Of a stretch of 64,000 bases of DNA, positions 33,194-44,152 are shown one piece after another. The notes under the pieces are model-generated. The model did no database searches. It worked only from the letters and a program-made list of their open reading frames with translations, and was not told the DNA's origin. The position numbers and the translations under genes are program-made. Each line of letters begins with the position of its first letter. The stretch's first letter is position 1. This stretch comes from Heterohyrax brucei (Eukaryota > Chordata > Mammalia > Hyracoidea > Procaviidae): the NCBI GenBank assembly GCA_028571685.1, contig CM053142.1:65249296-65313295 (forward strand), read 5' to 3'.

Positions 33194-33282
33194 TTAAAAG
33201 TTGCAGCCTGAAAATCCTAGGGAACAATTCTACCCTGTGCATATGGGGTCTCCATGAGCTGAAATTGATTCTGCAGCAACTA
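33194..33282 (+). repeat. AfroSINE, long type, part 2
   Basis: 'gcagcctgaaaatcctaggg', 'gtgcatatggggtctccatg', 'gattctgcagcaactaatag' complete the SINE begun at 32473. Confidence 0.82.
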
Positions 33283-33296
33283 ATAGCATAGTTGGT

Positions 33297-33505
33297 AGAG
33301 CAGTTCCAGGTGGTACAAAAGGTTAATGCCGCTAAGCAAAATGTTGGCAGTTCTCATCCACTCGGAGACACCTGGAGTGAAAGGCTTGGTGACATACTTA
33401 CAGGAAACTGACTATTAGAAACCCTGTGGAGCACAGTTCTACTCTGACACATCTTGGCATGCCATCAGTCAGAATCAATTCCAGGGTAATCGGTGATTTT
33501 GCCTT
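33297..33505 (+). repeat. AfroSINE, long type
   Basis: 'agagcagttccaggtggtac', 'atgttggcagttctcatcc', 'aaggcttggtgacatacttac', 'catcagtcagaatcaattcc'. Confidence 0.8.
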
Positions 33506-33589
33506 CAGAGAAGGTTAGGAAATGTTACAGTCTAGCTGGATCTGGTATTCCTCCTAACCAAATAGGAATTTAGTGAGTCAAGAAACAAA

Positions 33590-34403
33590 GAAGTGTCCAT
33601 CTAAGATACATCTGTTTGTCCCATTCTATATGAAGCAAAGGAGAACAAAGAAAATCAAAGACACAGGACAAACAGCAGCAAGCCCCGAGGACAGTAGGAC
33701 CACATAAACCACAACTACCATGCGCCCGAGCCCAGAAGAACTAGTTGGTGCCCGGCTACCACCAACAACTGCTTTGACAGGGATCACAAGGCTCCCTGAC
33801 AGAGCGGGATTAAAATGTAAAACAAAATTTAAATTCACCAAAAGAGGCCAGACTCATTGTTCTCACGGAGACTAGAGGAATTCCGGAGACCATGGCCACC
33901 GGACACTCTGCTAACTCTCAACTGAAGCCATTCCCAAAGCTCACTTTTCAGATTCCCAAACACACCCACTGCCATCGAGTCGATTTCAACCCATAGCAAC
34001 TCTATAGGACAGAATAGAGTTTCCAAGGAGCACTTGGTGAATTTGAATTGCCAACCTACTGGTTAGCAGCCATAGAACTTAACCACTACACCAGCAGGGT
34101 TTCTAGACAAAGATTAGACAGGCCCATAAAACAAACAATAACGGATTTGAGGACTGTGTTTCTCAAGTCTACGAGACCAAATGTGCAATACCTGCCCCCA
34201 AACCAGACGAGAAGGTAGGAACTGACAAGAAAACTGGATGAGTGGACACGGGGAACCCTCAGTGAGAAGGACAGTGCTGTCACACTGAGGGGGATCACAA
34301 CTGGTGTTGCAAAATAATTTGGATATAAGCTTTTTAACAAGGAGCTAACCTGTGCTGTAAACTTTCTTCTAAATCACAGTAACATTTTTAAAAAATGACG
34401 CTG
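33590..34403 (+). mobile_element. L1 3'UTR, first type
   Basis: 'gtccatctaagatacatctg', 'gaagcaaaggagaacaaag', 'agaactagttggtgcccgg', 'tcaactgaagccattccc', 'cgagaccaaatgtgcaatac', A-rich end near 34380-34398. Interrupted by an AfroSINE at 33956-34104. Confidence 0.82.
33956..34104 (-). repeat. AfroSINE in L1 3'UTR
   Basis: Antisense 'cacacccactgccatcgagtc' to 'ccactacaccagcagggtttc'. L1 resumes with 'tagacaaagattagacagg'. Confidence 0.92.
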
Positions 34404-34735
34404 CCCCTGTCCATAAATCATAATGGAGGTCAACTCTTCGGACAGGAATGGATTGGACTTGGTGACACAGTGTGACCATATCATGTGTACACTTTATGGT
34501 TCTATGCATCTATAGGATGTTGTCTGGCTGATCTCTTACTGGACATGGGAGAGAGGGTGGAGAGGAGGAGGTAGGAGATTGTTAGGAGGATATGACATGT
34601 ACCGAATGGAGAAGAGGAGTGTGCTGTCACTGGGCAGGGAGAGCAGTGGGAGCCGCTCATTGGCGGGTATGCAAATTTATGTGGGATAGTATATTTTCAC
34701 TCAATCATAATAAAATAAGTAAATAAACAAAGTAA
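34404..34735 (+). mobile_element. L1 3'UTR, second type, plus arm of an inverted pair
   Basis: 'ctgtccataaatcataatgg', 'gacaggaatggattggactt', 'gtgtgctgtcactgggcagg' and 'caatcataataaaataagt'. Its reverse complement is nearly repeated at 35102-35409. Confidence 0.85.
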
Positions 34736-34859
34736 AGAGAGGAGGCTGGGTATTGCGGAGGCAATCAGCAACTTCTGCCACATACACATTCAAAGAAAGT
34801 TTTCTTTTTATATATCACTTCTCTGAGTTGAAAGTTACACATTCCTTAGTTAGAATATT

Positions 34860-35020
34860 TTATTAATGTCTCCCTGATGGACTATAAATTCCGTAAGATC
34901 AAAAAGTGTGTGTGTTTTATGTTCACTATTGAGTTGACAATGCCTAGCATAGACCTCACACACAGTCAGTGCTCTGTCGGTATTTAAGGAATGAATGAAT
35001 GAATGAGCATTCAGCTATAT
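34860..35020 (+). repeat. Ancient L2-like LINE 3' end
   Basis: 'gtctccctgatggactataaattccg', 'atgcctagcatagacctc' and 'aatgaatgaatgaatgagc' fit the 3' end of L2, with its TGAA-type tail. Confidence 0.65.
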
Positions 35021-35101
35021 GGAAGCACTTTCTTTAAGGCATCTTTGACTTATCTAGTTTGCAGTAACTTTGTAGACAGAAGGATAGGATAACAGGTTCT
35101 T

Positions 35102-35409
35102 TTTTTTAAATTTTTTTTATTATGATTTAGTGGAAATGTATAGTCCTGTATAAATTTGCATGCCCACCTATGTGCAACTCCCACTGCTCTCCCTGCCCAG
35201 TGACAGCACACTCCTTCTCTCCATTCTATGCATGCCACATCCTCCTAATAATGTCCTATCCCCTTCCTCTCCGCCACCTCCAGTAAGAGGTCAGCAGGAT
35301 GACATTCCACAGATGCGTAATAAAGCGCACACATGATACGGTCACTCTGTGTTGCCAAGTCAAATCCATTCCTGTTCGAAGAGTAGACCTCCATTATGAT
35401 TTATGGACA
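35102..35409 (-). mobile_element. L1 3'UTR insertion with perfect 14-bp target duplication
   Basis: A 308-bp antisense second-type 3'UTR starting with a T-rich tail, then 'cagtgacagcacactccttc' and 'cattatgatttatggacag'. gataacaggttctt occurs identically at 35088-35101 and 35410-35423. The perfect duplication suggests a fairly recent insertion. Confidence 0.9.
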
Positions 35410-35423
35410 GATAACAGGTTCTT

Positions 35424-36534
35424 GAATTCCTACATACTAGTGGTAGGACCCCCAGGACAAGAAGTGAGTTGTGGTGTCTTTAGAAGCCTCCTACAGAGAC
35501 AGAACATTAGATGGCCCCAGATGTGTAATGTGTTTAAGCAGGGGATGACTCCTCTGTAGCCAGCCATGGAGGGTTCCTAGATGTTGGTACATGAAGAAAT
35601 ATTGAACCTTCTAGGAAGCCAGAGGCTCATGAATGCCTGACCTTGTTACATCATTAGTAATCCAAGGCTTGACTTTAAAGGATCAGATTCAATCCCCTGA
35701 GAGGTATACATTTCCCTGAAGCTTCTGGTATCCTGGCATCTATAAGCAGGGAAACTCCAATCCAACTGGTAATTCTCTCCAAAGCTCTACTTTTTACAAA
35801 CATTGATTCATGGAAGAAAGTCACAGAAAGTTTGTTATGGGAAGTATCTTCTTGATGACCTTACCAACTGCTTCATCTTACATGACAGGACACTGAGGGG
35901 GTCCCAGGTGAGGCCTCCCACCTGGGTCCCATAGCAAATCAGTGATCAAATGAGGCCTGGAACCCAGAAGCACTCAGGATATTTTGAGAGCCAGAACAGA
36001 GAACCTAAGAGATGGGAACTCTTTACCACCTCTCTTCCCTCTATTCTTGTTGTTTAAAGAAAAAGCCTAGGCAACAAAGTATCAATCTTCACTTGAACAG
36101 AATCCTGTGCAAGTCTTAATTTTCATTCCCACAAATTTTCCTTCAAAGACAGAACTTGATAGACCACAAGATGTCCAGCCCTCAAAAAAAACCTACTCTG
36201 GTGGCTGTGGTCTCATTTAGCTTGGTAGTCAAAGGACTTTCCACAGGCAGTGAATAGCTGGTGAATTTAAGTAGTGACTGCTCTTAGGAAGCTTAGATGC
36301 TATTAGAGTGGATAGGATGCATAATTGAAACAAATGACTTCCCACAAAGCTGTTGACCTGAGCTTTGTCCAAAAAAGAAAATCAATTGCCTCCTCAACCC
36401 TTCCTCTTCTCTTCACTGTCAAGAGAGGTACAAACCAAATGATTGCTGTTTTGCCTACATCTGGTTTAGTGTTTTCAGCTGAATTCTAAGTTCGGGAATC
36501 CTGACACAACCCTTTACCTACTTTCACTTGTTTT
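35424..36534. other. Mostly unique sequence
   Basis: No gene supported. 35880-35990 ('gacaggacactgaggggg..tcagtgatcaaatgaggcctgg') may be a decayed antisense MIR. The rest is featureless at this resolution. Confidence 0.45.
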
Positions 36535-36690
36535 TGTAGGATGCCATCCAGTCTGTTCCAACTCACAGCAATTTGATGGATAGTGAATGGACCATTGCCT
36601 GCCAGATCCTGCACCATCCTCACAATCACTGCTAGGTATGAGCCCACTGTTGTAGCTGCTATGTCAATCCATCTCATTGAGGGTCTACAT
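36535..36690 (-). mobile_element. RTE 3' fragment
   Basis: Antisense 'gatgccatccagtctgttcc', 'ctgcaccatcctcacaatc' and 'gtcaatccatctcattgaggg' match the C-terminal end of RTE. It abuts the 5' truncated edge of an LTR. Confidence 0.82.
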
Positions 36691-36692
36691 TT

Positions 36693-38759
36693 GTCTGGGC
36701 CATCATTCCCAGTATTCTGTGATCTTCCTATGCTGTTAAATCTAATCTCTGCCTGTGGCTGATAGATAGGATGATTATGTCAAAGGATGATTAGGGTGGG
36801 AATGCAACACCCTTGCTAAGGGCGTTTCCCTGGAGTGTAGCTTGCATCACCTTTTATCCTTTCATCCTATGGGAGATAGAAAGAGAGGGAGGCAAGCAGA
36901 GAGTTGGGAACCTCACACTATCAAGAGAGCAGCACCAGTAGTAGAGCATCCTTCAGACGCGAGGTTCCTGTGCCAAGATGCTCCCTGACCAAAGAAATAC
37001 TGATGCAACACAGGACTTTTCTCCACAGCCAACAAAGGGAAAGCCTTGCCCTGGAGCAGACACCCTGAATTTGAACTTACAGCCTACTAGGCTGTCTAAG
37101 AACAAACTTTCCTTTGCTAAAGCCATCCTTCTGTGGTATTTCTGTTAGAGCGGTACCAGATAACTAAAACAGACTTTGGTACCAGGAGAGTTGAGTGCTG
37201 CTCTAACAAATACCTAGAATGTGGAAGCATTTTTAAAACTGAATGGATAGAAGACTCAGAGGGAATGGAAAATTGTTAACATCAAAGAAGGCACAGATGG
37301 TGAGAAACAGCAGAGGACCAGCAGTGGCAGACAGGTAGCAGCAGAAACAGAGCAGCATAAGACAATGCTGGAGACGACTCACAGAGCAAGGGAGCTGAGT
37401 GCCCATGCACAGTGATTTCCTGGCGGAGTAGGGTGCCTCTGGGCACTTGAATCCGTGGAGCTAGGCTTTCCGACCGACAGGGCAGAAGAGCTGAATGCCT
37501 GTGTGCAGGAAGCTACGTGACACAGTAGGGTTCTTCTAGGCACTTCAATTGGTGGAGCTACGGAGCTTTGGAACAGTTGTTCCAGCAGGGTAGCTATGGG
37601 CCTGAGGTCCAGGCCATGAGGCCAGAGGAAGCAGAAGCTGAAGATTCAAAGAGCCTGAGAAACTGAGCTGCTTCTGTCTCCAAAGGTATGGCTATGACCT
37701 CAAGGGTTTGAGATGGTGGAGCCACGGATTCCTGTGTTTCTAGGGGTTGGAATTGCCACTCACTTGGGCTCAGGGTACACCTAAAGGTGAGGTACAGAGT
37801 TGCTGTCCAAGTGGGCCCAGAAGACAAAGCTGTAGCACAGGGATGGGATTTCTACTCATAATCTCGTGAGTATGGCCAATACCAAGAGTCCGGAGGACAA
37901 ATTTATTGTGTAAAATGTCTCAGAGAACTGAAGATTATTTTCAAAGCTTTGAGGGCTAATGCAGTGTGTCCTACTGACTTGCGTATTGCCTTTTTCACCT
38001 GTGATTTCTCTCATTTGTATTGGAAATGTGTAGCTTGTGCACGCATATTCTGCCATTGTACTTTGGAGGCAGATAACTTGTATTCTCAATGTCACAGATG
38101 TAAGGGAACTTTGAATTTTGGACTTGGAACTGATTTAAGAATTTTGCTATCATATGGTATAACATGTTTTTGCTATGAGTTTTACTATGGTGAGATAAAC
38201 GTGTTGCATGTTTCATAGATGTGATTTTTTGGGAGCCAAAGGATGGCATGTCATGGATTGAACTGTGTCCCCAAAAATATGTGTGTAGTCATTTTGGCTG
38301 GGCCATCATTCCTGGTACTTTGTGATTTTCCTATGCTGTGAATCCTAATCTCTGCCTGTCACTAACAGATAGGATGATTATGTTAAAAGAGGGTTAGGGT
38401 GGGAATGTTACACTCTTGTTAAGGGAGTTTCCCTGGAGTGTGGTTTGCATCACCTTTTATCTTTTCATCCTATGGGAGGAAGAGAGAGAGGGAAGCAAGC
38501 AGACCGTTGGCAACCTCACACCATCAAGAGAGCAGCACTAGAAGTAGAATGCATCCTTCAGACCTGAGGTTCCTGTGCCAAGATGCTCCCTGAACAAAGA
38601 AAGATTGATGTAACACAAGGATTTTCCTCCAGAGCTGACAGATGGAAATCCTTCCCCCTGGAGCAGACACCCTAATTTTGGACTTGTAGCCTACTGGACT
38701 GTGTAAGAAGAAACTTTGATTTGCTAAAGCCATCCACTTGTGGTATTTCTCTTAAAACA
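36693..38759 (+). mobile_element. ERVL-MaLR-type LTR element with two LTRs (fossil)
   Basis: Left LTR 36693-37171 (first about 50 bp missing), internal region 37172-38248, right LTR 38249-38759. The LTRs share long matches ('gggccatcattcc', 'gggagtttccctggagtgtgg', 'catccttcagacc', 'aaagccatcc'). The internal region opens with 'gactttggtaccaggagag', the familiar MaLR start after the LTR. It is about 1.1 kb, so much shorter than an ERVL provirus and in line with non-autonomous MaLR elements. No coding capacity seen. Clearly broken, many differences between LTRs; old. Confidence 0.8.
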
Positions 38760-38770
38760 CATACATTATT

Positions 38771-39572
38771 ATTTTATTTTTTATTTTTATTTAACATAAC
38801 TGAGTGAAAATGTACATTCACATGTAAATTTACATGCTCCCCTATATGCAGCTTCCACTGCTCTCCCTGTCTGGTGACAGCGCACTATTCCTCTCTGCTC
38901 CATACATGTCTCATCCTCCCAACAGTCTCCTTTCCCCTCCTCTCCATCCACTCCCCTTCCTCCAGCCAGAGGTCAGCAAGATGATATCCTATAGATGTAT
39001 AGAACCATAAAGTGCTTCCAATATATGGTCACTCTGCCTTGCCAAGTCCAATGCATTCCTCCAAAGAGTGGACCTTTGTTATAATTTATGGGAGAGGACA
39101 GCATCAGGGCCAGGGGCCATGCTCTCAGAGTAACCCCAAAACTGCTGGACCATCAATTGAGGTCTTTTAGTGGAGATCTCATGATGCACCTCTTTTTATT
39201 CTTGTGTTGCCAGTGAGGCTCCTCTCTGTGAGCTCCGTCGTGGCTATCACTGGTGGTGGCCGGGCACCATCCGGTTCTTCCGGTCCCAAGTCGATGCAGG
39301 CACCCACTCTTGTGGGTCTCTTTGTCTTCTCGGTTGTCTTTACCGCATGCCGTTTTGGCCCTCAGTAAGCATCCGATCCTGCTGAGTTGGGACCATTTGC
39401 TGTGTCCTCGGATGGCAGCTTGGCAGCTTTTAAGACCCCAGACGCCACTCACCAATGTGGGGTGCAGAGAGCTCTCTTAGCAAAACGCTAGTCGTGCCAA
39501 TTGGCCTGGAATTCGCCTAAGAGCATGATCCCCTGCCCCCCGCCCCAGCTACTCTATCCTTGCAATATTGAG
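38771..39572 (-). mobile_element. L1 3'UTR insertion, second type, long
   Basis: About 800 bp antisense, starting 'attttattttttatttttatt', then 'ctctccctgtctggtgacagc', 'ggtcagcaagatgatatcc', 'cttttaagaccccagacgcc'. Flanked by ttaaaacacatacattatt (38752-38770) and ttaagaacacatacattatt (39573-39592), a 19-20 bp target duplication with one indel. CG-rich around 39230-39320. Confidence 0.9.
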
Positions 39573-39584
39573 TTAAGAACACAT

Positions 39585-39657
39585 ACATTATTTTTAATCA
39601 TCAAAACATATACAAGGAGGATGCTATTATTTAAAGAGGAAGCAGACTCAGAGAAAT
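39585..39657 (-). repeat. MIR, part 1
   Basis: 'aggatgctattatttaaagagg' and 'aagcagactcagagaaatc' are antisense MIR; continues after the SINE. Confidence 0.7.
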
Positions 39658-39666
39658 CATTTGCCC

Positions 39667-39837
39667 CCCTCCAAATAACAACCAAACCCACTGCTGTTGA
39701 GACGATTCCAACTCTAGCAATCCTATAGGTCAGAGTAGAACTGGCCCATAGAGTTTCCGAAGAGCACCTGGTGCATTTGAACTACTGACCTCATGGTCAG
39801 CAGACATGGGACTTAACCACTACACCACCAGGGATCC
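39667..39837 (-). repeat. AfroSINE splitting a MIR, perfect 9-bp duplication
   Basis: Antisense 'ccaaacccactgctgttgag' to 'ccactacaccaccagggatcc'. The MIR target catttgccc is duplicated at 39658-39666 and 39838-39846. Confidence 0.93.
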
Positions 39838-39935
39838 CATTTGCCCAAAGTCACACAGCTTTTTAAGTAGTCGAGACAGGATCTGAATTAAAGCTCTGGC
39901 TGACTCCACAGTCCCCACATCACCTTTTGTTCCTG
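39838..39935 (-). repeat. MIR, part 2
   Basis: 'catttgcccaaagtcacacagc' then 'cgagacaggatctgaattaaagc' completes the MIR. Confidence 0.78.
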
Positions 39936-41284
39936 TTCTTCCACTGCTGCTCCGTCTTTGAAATTTGCAGAATGTGCTTGTGCACATAAATATGAGCTAG
40001 CCCTGACCTTTCTACTAAAGGAGTAGATGAAATCAAGATTTTTAAAAAACCGCTCACCTTACATGATTCTATTTTCTGGACCAGTGGGCATGCATCTATT
40101 TGCAAGTGTGTAAGATGTTTAGTTGGAGTAGAAAGGTGGTGGGGTTTGGGGGAGGGGTCCTCTTTATCTGCAAATAGATAGGAGGCAGGCAATGGGCTTT
40201 CTGAATATTTTCACCAGGGAGGTAACCTTAGGGTTGTAGAACTGCTTAAAAGAAACGGGTCAAGATAAAAAGAGATTTCTCACTCCCTTTACAAATGATT
40301 TTTTGTTGGCACTCCCTAACACAGAGAACAGAGGCTGGTCTTTCATGTGACAGATTGTTTAGACAATGCCTCGCCTCTCTGGTGAAAGGGGTCTTAAGGT
40401 TAAACCTTCTATAAGGACTCTCCCACCATCTCATACCCCTTGAATCACTGGAGAGGGACACATGGCTTGATATCAATGTCAACAAGGGAGGCGCAGACGA
40501 GGAGGAAATGGCAGGGGGAGCGGGAGAGAAGAGGTGCAAGATTCCACTCCTGTACCTAGCCACTCTGGCTTGTGTGGCGCTAATAGCATGGTTATCCATC
40601 AACCCCTGTCGTTTCCGACTTCGGATTGTTTACAAAACCCTCACCCTGGTATGAACTGGACTGCCTTAAGTAGCCCTTGCTGCTTCTCTTGGAAGGAGAT
40701 ACTGCTTTGGTTACAGCAAAATCCCAAACCCTAACTTAGCGTCCAGGCACAACACACCCAAAAGCTGGTCTGAAGGAGATGGATTGCTTCCCCAAGTGGA
40801 CACAACGCCCTGAAGTGCATGTATCTGTTATGAGCACGGGGTGAGGAGAACAAAGAGTACTGCACAGCCCATATCTAAATGCAAAAGGATGAAAGAAAGG
40901 CCAAGGTAAGCAAGAGAAGCAGATTCCAAGTCACCTCACAATAATCTACATAGCCCCATAAAGCCTAGGGCCAGGATAGGATATACTTTCTGGAATGAGG
41001 GCCTATGCAGGGAGCTGTGTCTGAAGAGACAGTAAACATCAAGACTGGCAGGCATGAAAAGCAATGAGGATGTCCCCTCCCCACAAATTGTACCCCGCTC
41101 ACACCAAAGCTTCAGGGTACCAGTGAACAACCTGTCAACCTCAGTCAGAAGATGGGCGTCTCACCAGAGCTGTGGATAACTGCGAATCTGGCTCCCTTCT
41201 GCTCTCAGCACCCATCGTGATCCACTCACCATCCTCACCCCACCCTCACAGAAAGGAGCATGTGCTCAGAGAATGCAACGTTTT
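39936..41284. other. Unique sequence, no gene recognised
   Basis: About 1.3 kb without recognised repeats. Chance open frames (up to 118 codons) show no familiar protein. Contains moderate-GC segments, none CpG-dense. May contain regulatory sequence; no direct evidence. Confidence 0.5.
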
Positions 41285-41455
41285 CTGATAACTCTGGCGT
41301 AGTGGTTAAGTTCTACATCTGCTAACCAAAGAGGCTGGCAATTCGAGTCCACCAGGTACTCCTTGGAAACTCTGTGGAGCAGTTCTCTTCTGCCCTATGG
41401 GGTCACTATGAGTCAGAATCGACTCAGTGACAGTGGGTTTGGTTTTTTGATTTTG
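41285..41455 (+). repeat. AfroSINE, well preserved
   Basis: 'ctggcgtagtggttaagttc', 'gcaattcgagtccaccagg', end 'cagaatcgactcagtgacagtggg' with tail 'tttggttttttgattttg'. Several CpGs are retained, suggesting a younger copy. Confidence 0.93.
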
Positions 41456-41626
41456 AATAAAGCACCTAAAGGAGGGTTCACCTGAGGGAAAAACTCCTAA
41501 ATATTACAAGGTCTTTGAGATTGCCATATCCCCTAATAAGGGACACGAATACATTGCAAAAGACCAGTTTATAAGTCAACATTTTGGATGTTAGATCACT
41601 TGACATAATGCATATTTGAAGGAGGA

Positions 41627-41975
41627 GCAGTGGTCCTTCAGTGGTAGAATTCTTACCTTTCATACGGAAGACCAGGGTTTGATTCCCAGCCAGTGTACCT
41701 CATGAAAAGCCACCATTCATCGCTTCGTGGTGCTTAGCTTGTTATTACTATGCTGAACAGATTTCGCTGGCGCTTCCAGACTAAGACAGACCAGAAAGGA
41801 AGGCCTGGTGATCTACTTCTGAAAATCAGTCAGCAAAAATCTGATGGATCACAGCGATCCAATCTGCAACTGATCATGGAGATGGCACAGGATCAGGCAA
41901 TGTTTTTTGATCTATTATGCATGCTCTGGTTATGAGCTGGGGGCCATATTTATGGCAGGTAATAATAACAATAAA
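41627..41975 (+). repeat. Composite SINE: tRNA-Gly-derived head, RTE-derived body and tail
   Basis: 41627-41697 is a 71-nt tRNA-like head whose backbone follows tRNA-Gly position by position: 'cttcagtggtagaattctt' (A-box area), 'agggtttgattccca' (B box). The anticodon-loop position reads ttc, probably a changed Gly tcc. The body from 41755 ('gaacagatttcgctggcgc', 'ccagactaagacagaccag') resembles the RTE 5' part. Then come the RTE C-terminal/3' part ('gatggcacaggatcaggcaat') and the tail 'ggtaataataacaataa'. It fits an RTE-mobilised SINE. A second, headless copy is at 28827. Confidence 0.85.
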
Positions 41976-43145
41976 TTTAGAGGAGCCATGTTGTACCTTT
42001 TTCACAGGTGACCCTGTCTCTCCCTACCTCATCTTGTCTCCAATTAGCCATGAGTGTGGGTACATGTGAGTCGGTGGGCAAGGCAGTCATGGGTTCCTGC
42101 TGCCAGCCAGTTAGCTGAGCTGCTGCGTTGGGTAGGGCAGCTGGCAGGCTTCTGGGTCCAGGCAAGTGGCTGTCTTGGGTTTACCCACCACAGGAGTTTG
42201 AATTAGCAGAGCCCACAAAGCATTTTGCCCCCAGTATATTCTCCTTTGATTTTCATACTTTTCTGGATTTTAATGCTAATACAATTCATGGGTGCCTGAT
42301 TCACTGAAAATAGCAAGGTCTGGTTTGTGGGAGCTATTCGATGACTAAGGCACTGCTCTCTTATGGTTTTATAAGCCTGTCGATGTCAGACCCCAGTTCT
42401 GGTGGGAAGCTAGAGAGGTAGAACCCAATTTGTAGAGATGAGGGTGCTCAGGTACAGTGAAAAAGTAAATTTAATCCTCCAGTGTATCCCATGATTCTGA
42501 CTCTTGTTTCATAGACCAAAGAACTGAAGCCTGGATGAGGACAGTCACCCACACTACAAGTTAGTAGGTGAGAATCTAGAGATTCAAAAAGGGATCTGCC
42601 TGACTCCTTTGACTGCCTGTCCCACTGTGCACACTGCAGACCTCGGATGCAGGCTGCTTAGCCCAAGGAGGCCAGCCAATAGCTTCTGCTCCACTTGGCT
42701 TCTCTCTTCAGTTTTCTCATTGTGAAGCCCTACATGAGCAGGAATCTGGAAGGGTCATTTCAGTTACCCAGCAAAAACCATCCTGGCTTGTATAGTACTA
42801 CAGGCATTGAAAGCTTGCCACTTCCTAACCACTGATCCTGGTGTCTTGGAGAGTGAGTGGTAAACTCAAGAGGGCACAGCTTCCAAAGGACAGGCCTCGG
42901 TGGTACTTCTCCCACTCGGGGCTCACTTCCAGAGAGGCCTTGGGTTCCACAACTTTAAAATGAGAGCAAGAGGATGGCTGACCTCTAGGACTCAATGACA
43001 CTCTGTGAGGCTAAATTGGTATACCCAGTTTGGTGTCAGAAGTTGCTACTCCAGAATGTGTCTCAAGGTAGAAATGGAGAACAGTGGTGACAGTTACAGC
43101 CAGAGGCACTGGGCTATAAACAGGGATTTCCTGACAAAGTGACTG
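41976..43145. other. Mostly unique; one MIR relic
   Basis: 42440-42625 reads like antisense MIR ('catagaccaaagaactgaagc', 'cacactacaagttagtagg', 'gcctgactcctttgactgcc'). The rest has no recognised repeat or gene; frames are short. Confidence 0.5.
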
Positions 43146-43346
43146 AAACCTATTACTGTGGAGTCAGTTCTGACTAGTGGCAACTCCATATGTTACAGTG
43201 TAGAGCTGTTTCACAGGATTTTCTTGGTTGTGATCTTTTTGGAAGCAGACTGCCAGGCCTTTCTTCCTCAGTGCCGCTAGATGGGTTCGAAGTGCTGACC
43301 TCCTAGTTACTAGTCAAGTACAAATCGTTTGCACCACCTATGTCCC
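43146..43346 (-). repeat. AfroSINE, long type, diverged
   Basis: Antisense 'cctattactgtggagtcagttc', long-type 'ttggaagcagactgccaggcc', 'gatgggttcgaagtgctgacc', 'gtttgcaccacctatgtccc'. Confidence 0.8.
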
Positions 43347-44141
43347 TAACAAGTTGCTAAATACAGCACGGGCATTTACAGAATCTCTTTTCCAGAAAAT
43401 ACACACCCACCATCCTAGTTAGAAAAAGTTTGCATAAGGGAAAAAATAAGAAACAGAGCTTTTCAGCCTGAAAAGGCACAGCTGAGAATGGACAGTCTCA
43501 TGAAATGAGGTGAGTAGAGACAGAATTCTCACTGGAGAAATAAAACCCAGCCTGCCTCCTTTAGAGAGTTGCCAGGATCAAGGAAGATAAAATCCGTGAA
43601 AACATTTTGTCAGCTATTCGGTGCCAATGTAAGGTTAAGGGATTTTTATTGTGTGAAGGAGCTGAGGTTTCTCTCTCAAGCCTTTCAAGAGGTAAATAAA
43701 GACGATACGACTGTGCACAGAAAGGTAGTGAAACATCCAATACAGTGGACTCCAAACAAAACCTCAGGACAATTCGTGACTATCGAAGGCTTTCAGATTA
43801 AATTCAAGGCATGGCACTGTTGCTTGACACAACCAAAAAGTTATTATGATCTCCAATATCATCCATCACTCTTTAGATAAAAACTGATGGGATTAAGCAG
43901 ATCAGGGAGTATTATCTCATTCTATAGAAAAGGAAGTTTTGTCTTGACGAGGTTACACTAGTTGCCCAAGGAATCTCAGTCAACGAGTGGTACGACCACC
44001 TCTTCTAATGCTAGATAGAGGTTAACGATTTTTCCTGTAATGCAGCTCAGTCTTTCCTTTAAAAAAAGTTCATTTATTCAACACTTAATTAAACATCTTC
44101 AAAATGAAGTAAATGACAAAGTAGAGGATATTTTCTTTCCA
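43347..44141. other. Unassigned sequence
   Basis: No gene supported; the 103-codon frame at 43569-43880 resembles nothing known. 43895-43990 may be a decayed antisense MIR ('attatctcattctatagaaaagg', 'agttgcccaagg'). Confidence 0.4.
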
Positions 44142-44152
44142 ATCTCATTCTG
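44142..44152. repeat. Target-site duplication of RTE copy, left
   Basis: atctcattctg, identical to 44714-44724. Confidence 0.9.

Noticed and set aside
39230-39330. CpG-rich promoter-like stretch
   Set aside because: Explained by the CG-rich part of the antisense L1 3'UTR.
41627-41697. Functional tRNA-Gly gene
   Set aside because: Length and boxes fit, but the acceptor stem pairs poorly, the anticodon position is altered, there is no Pol III terminator right after it, and it is joined to RTE-derived sequence.
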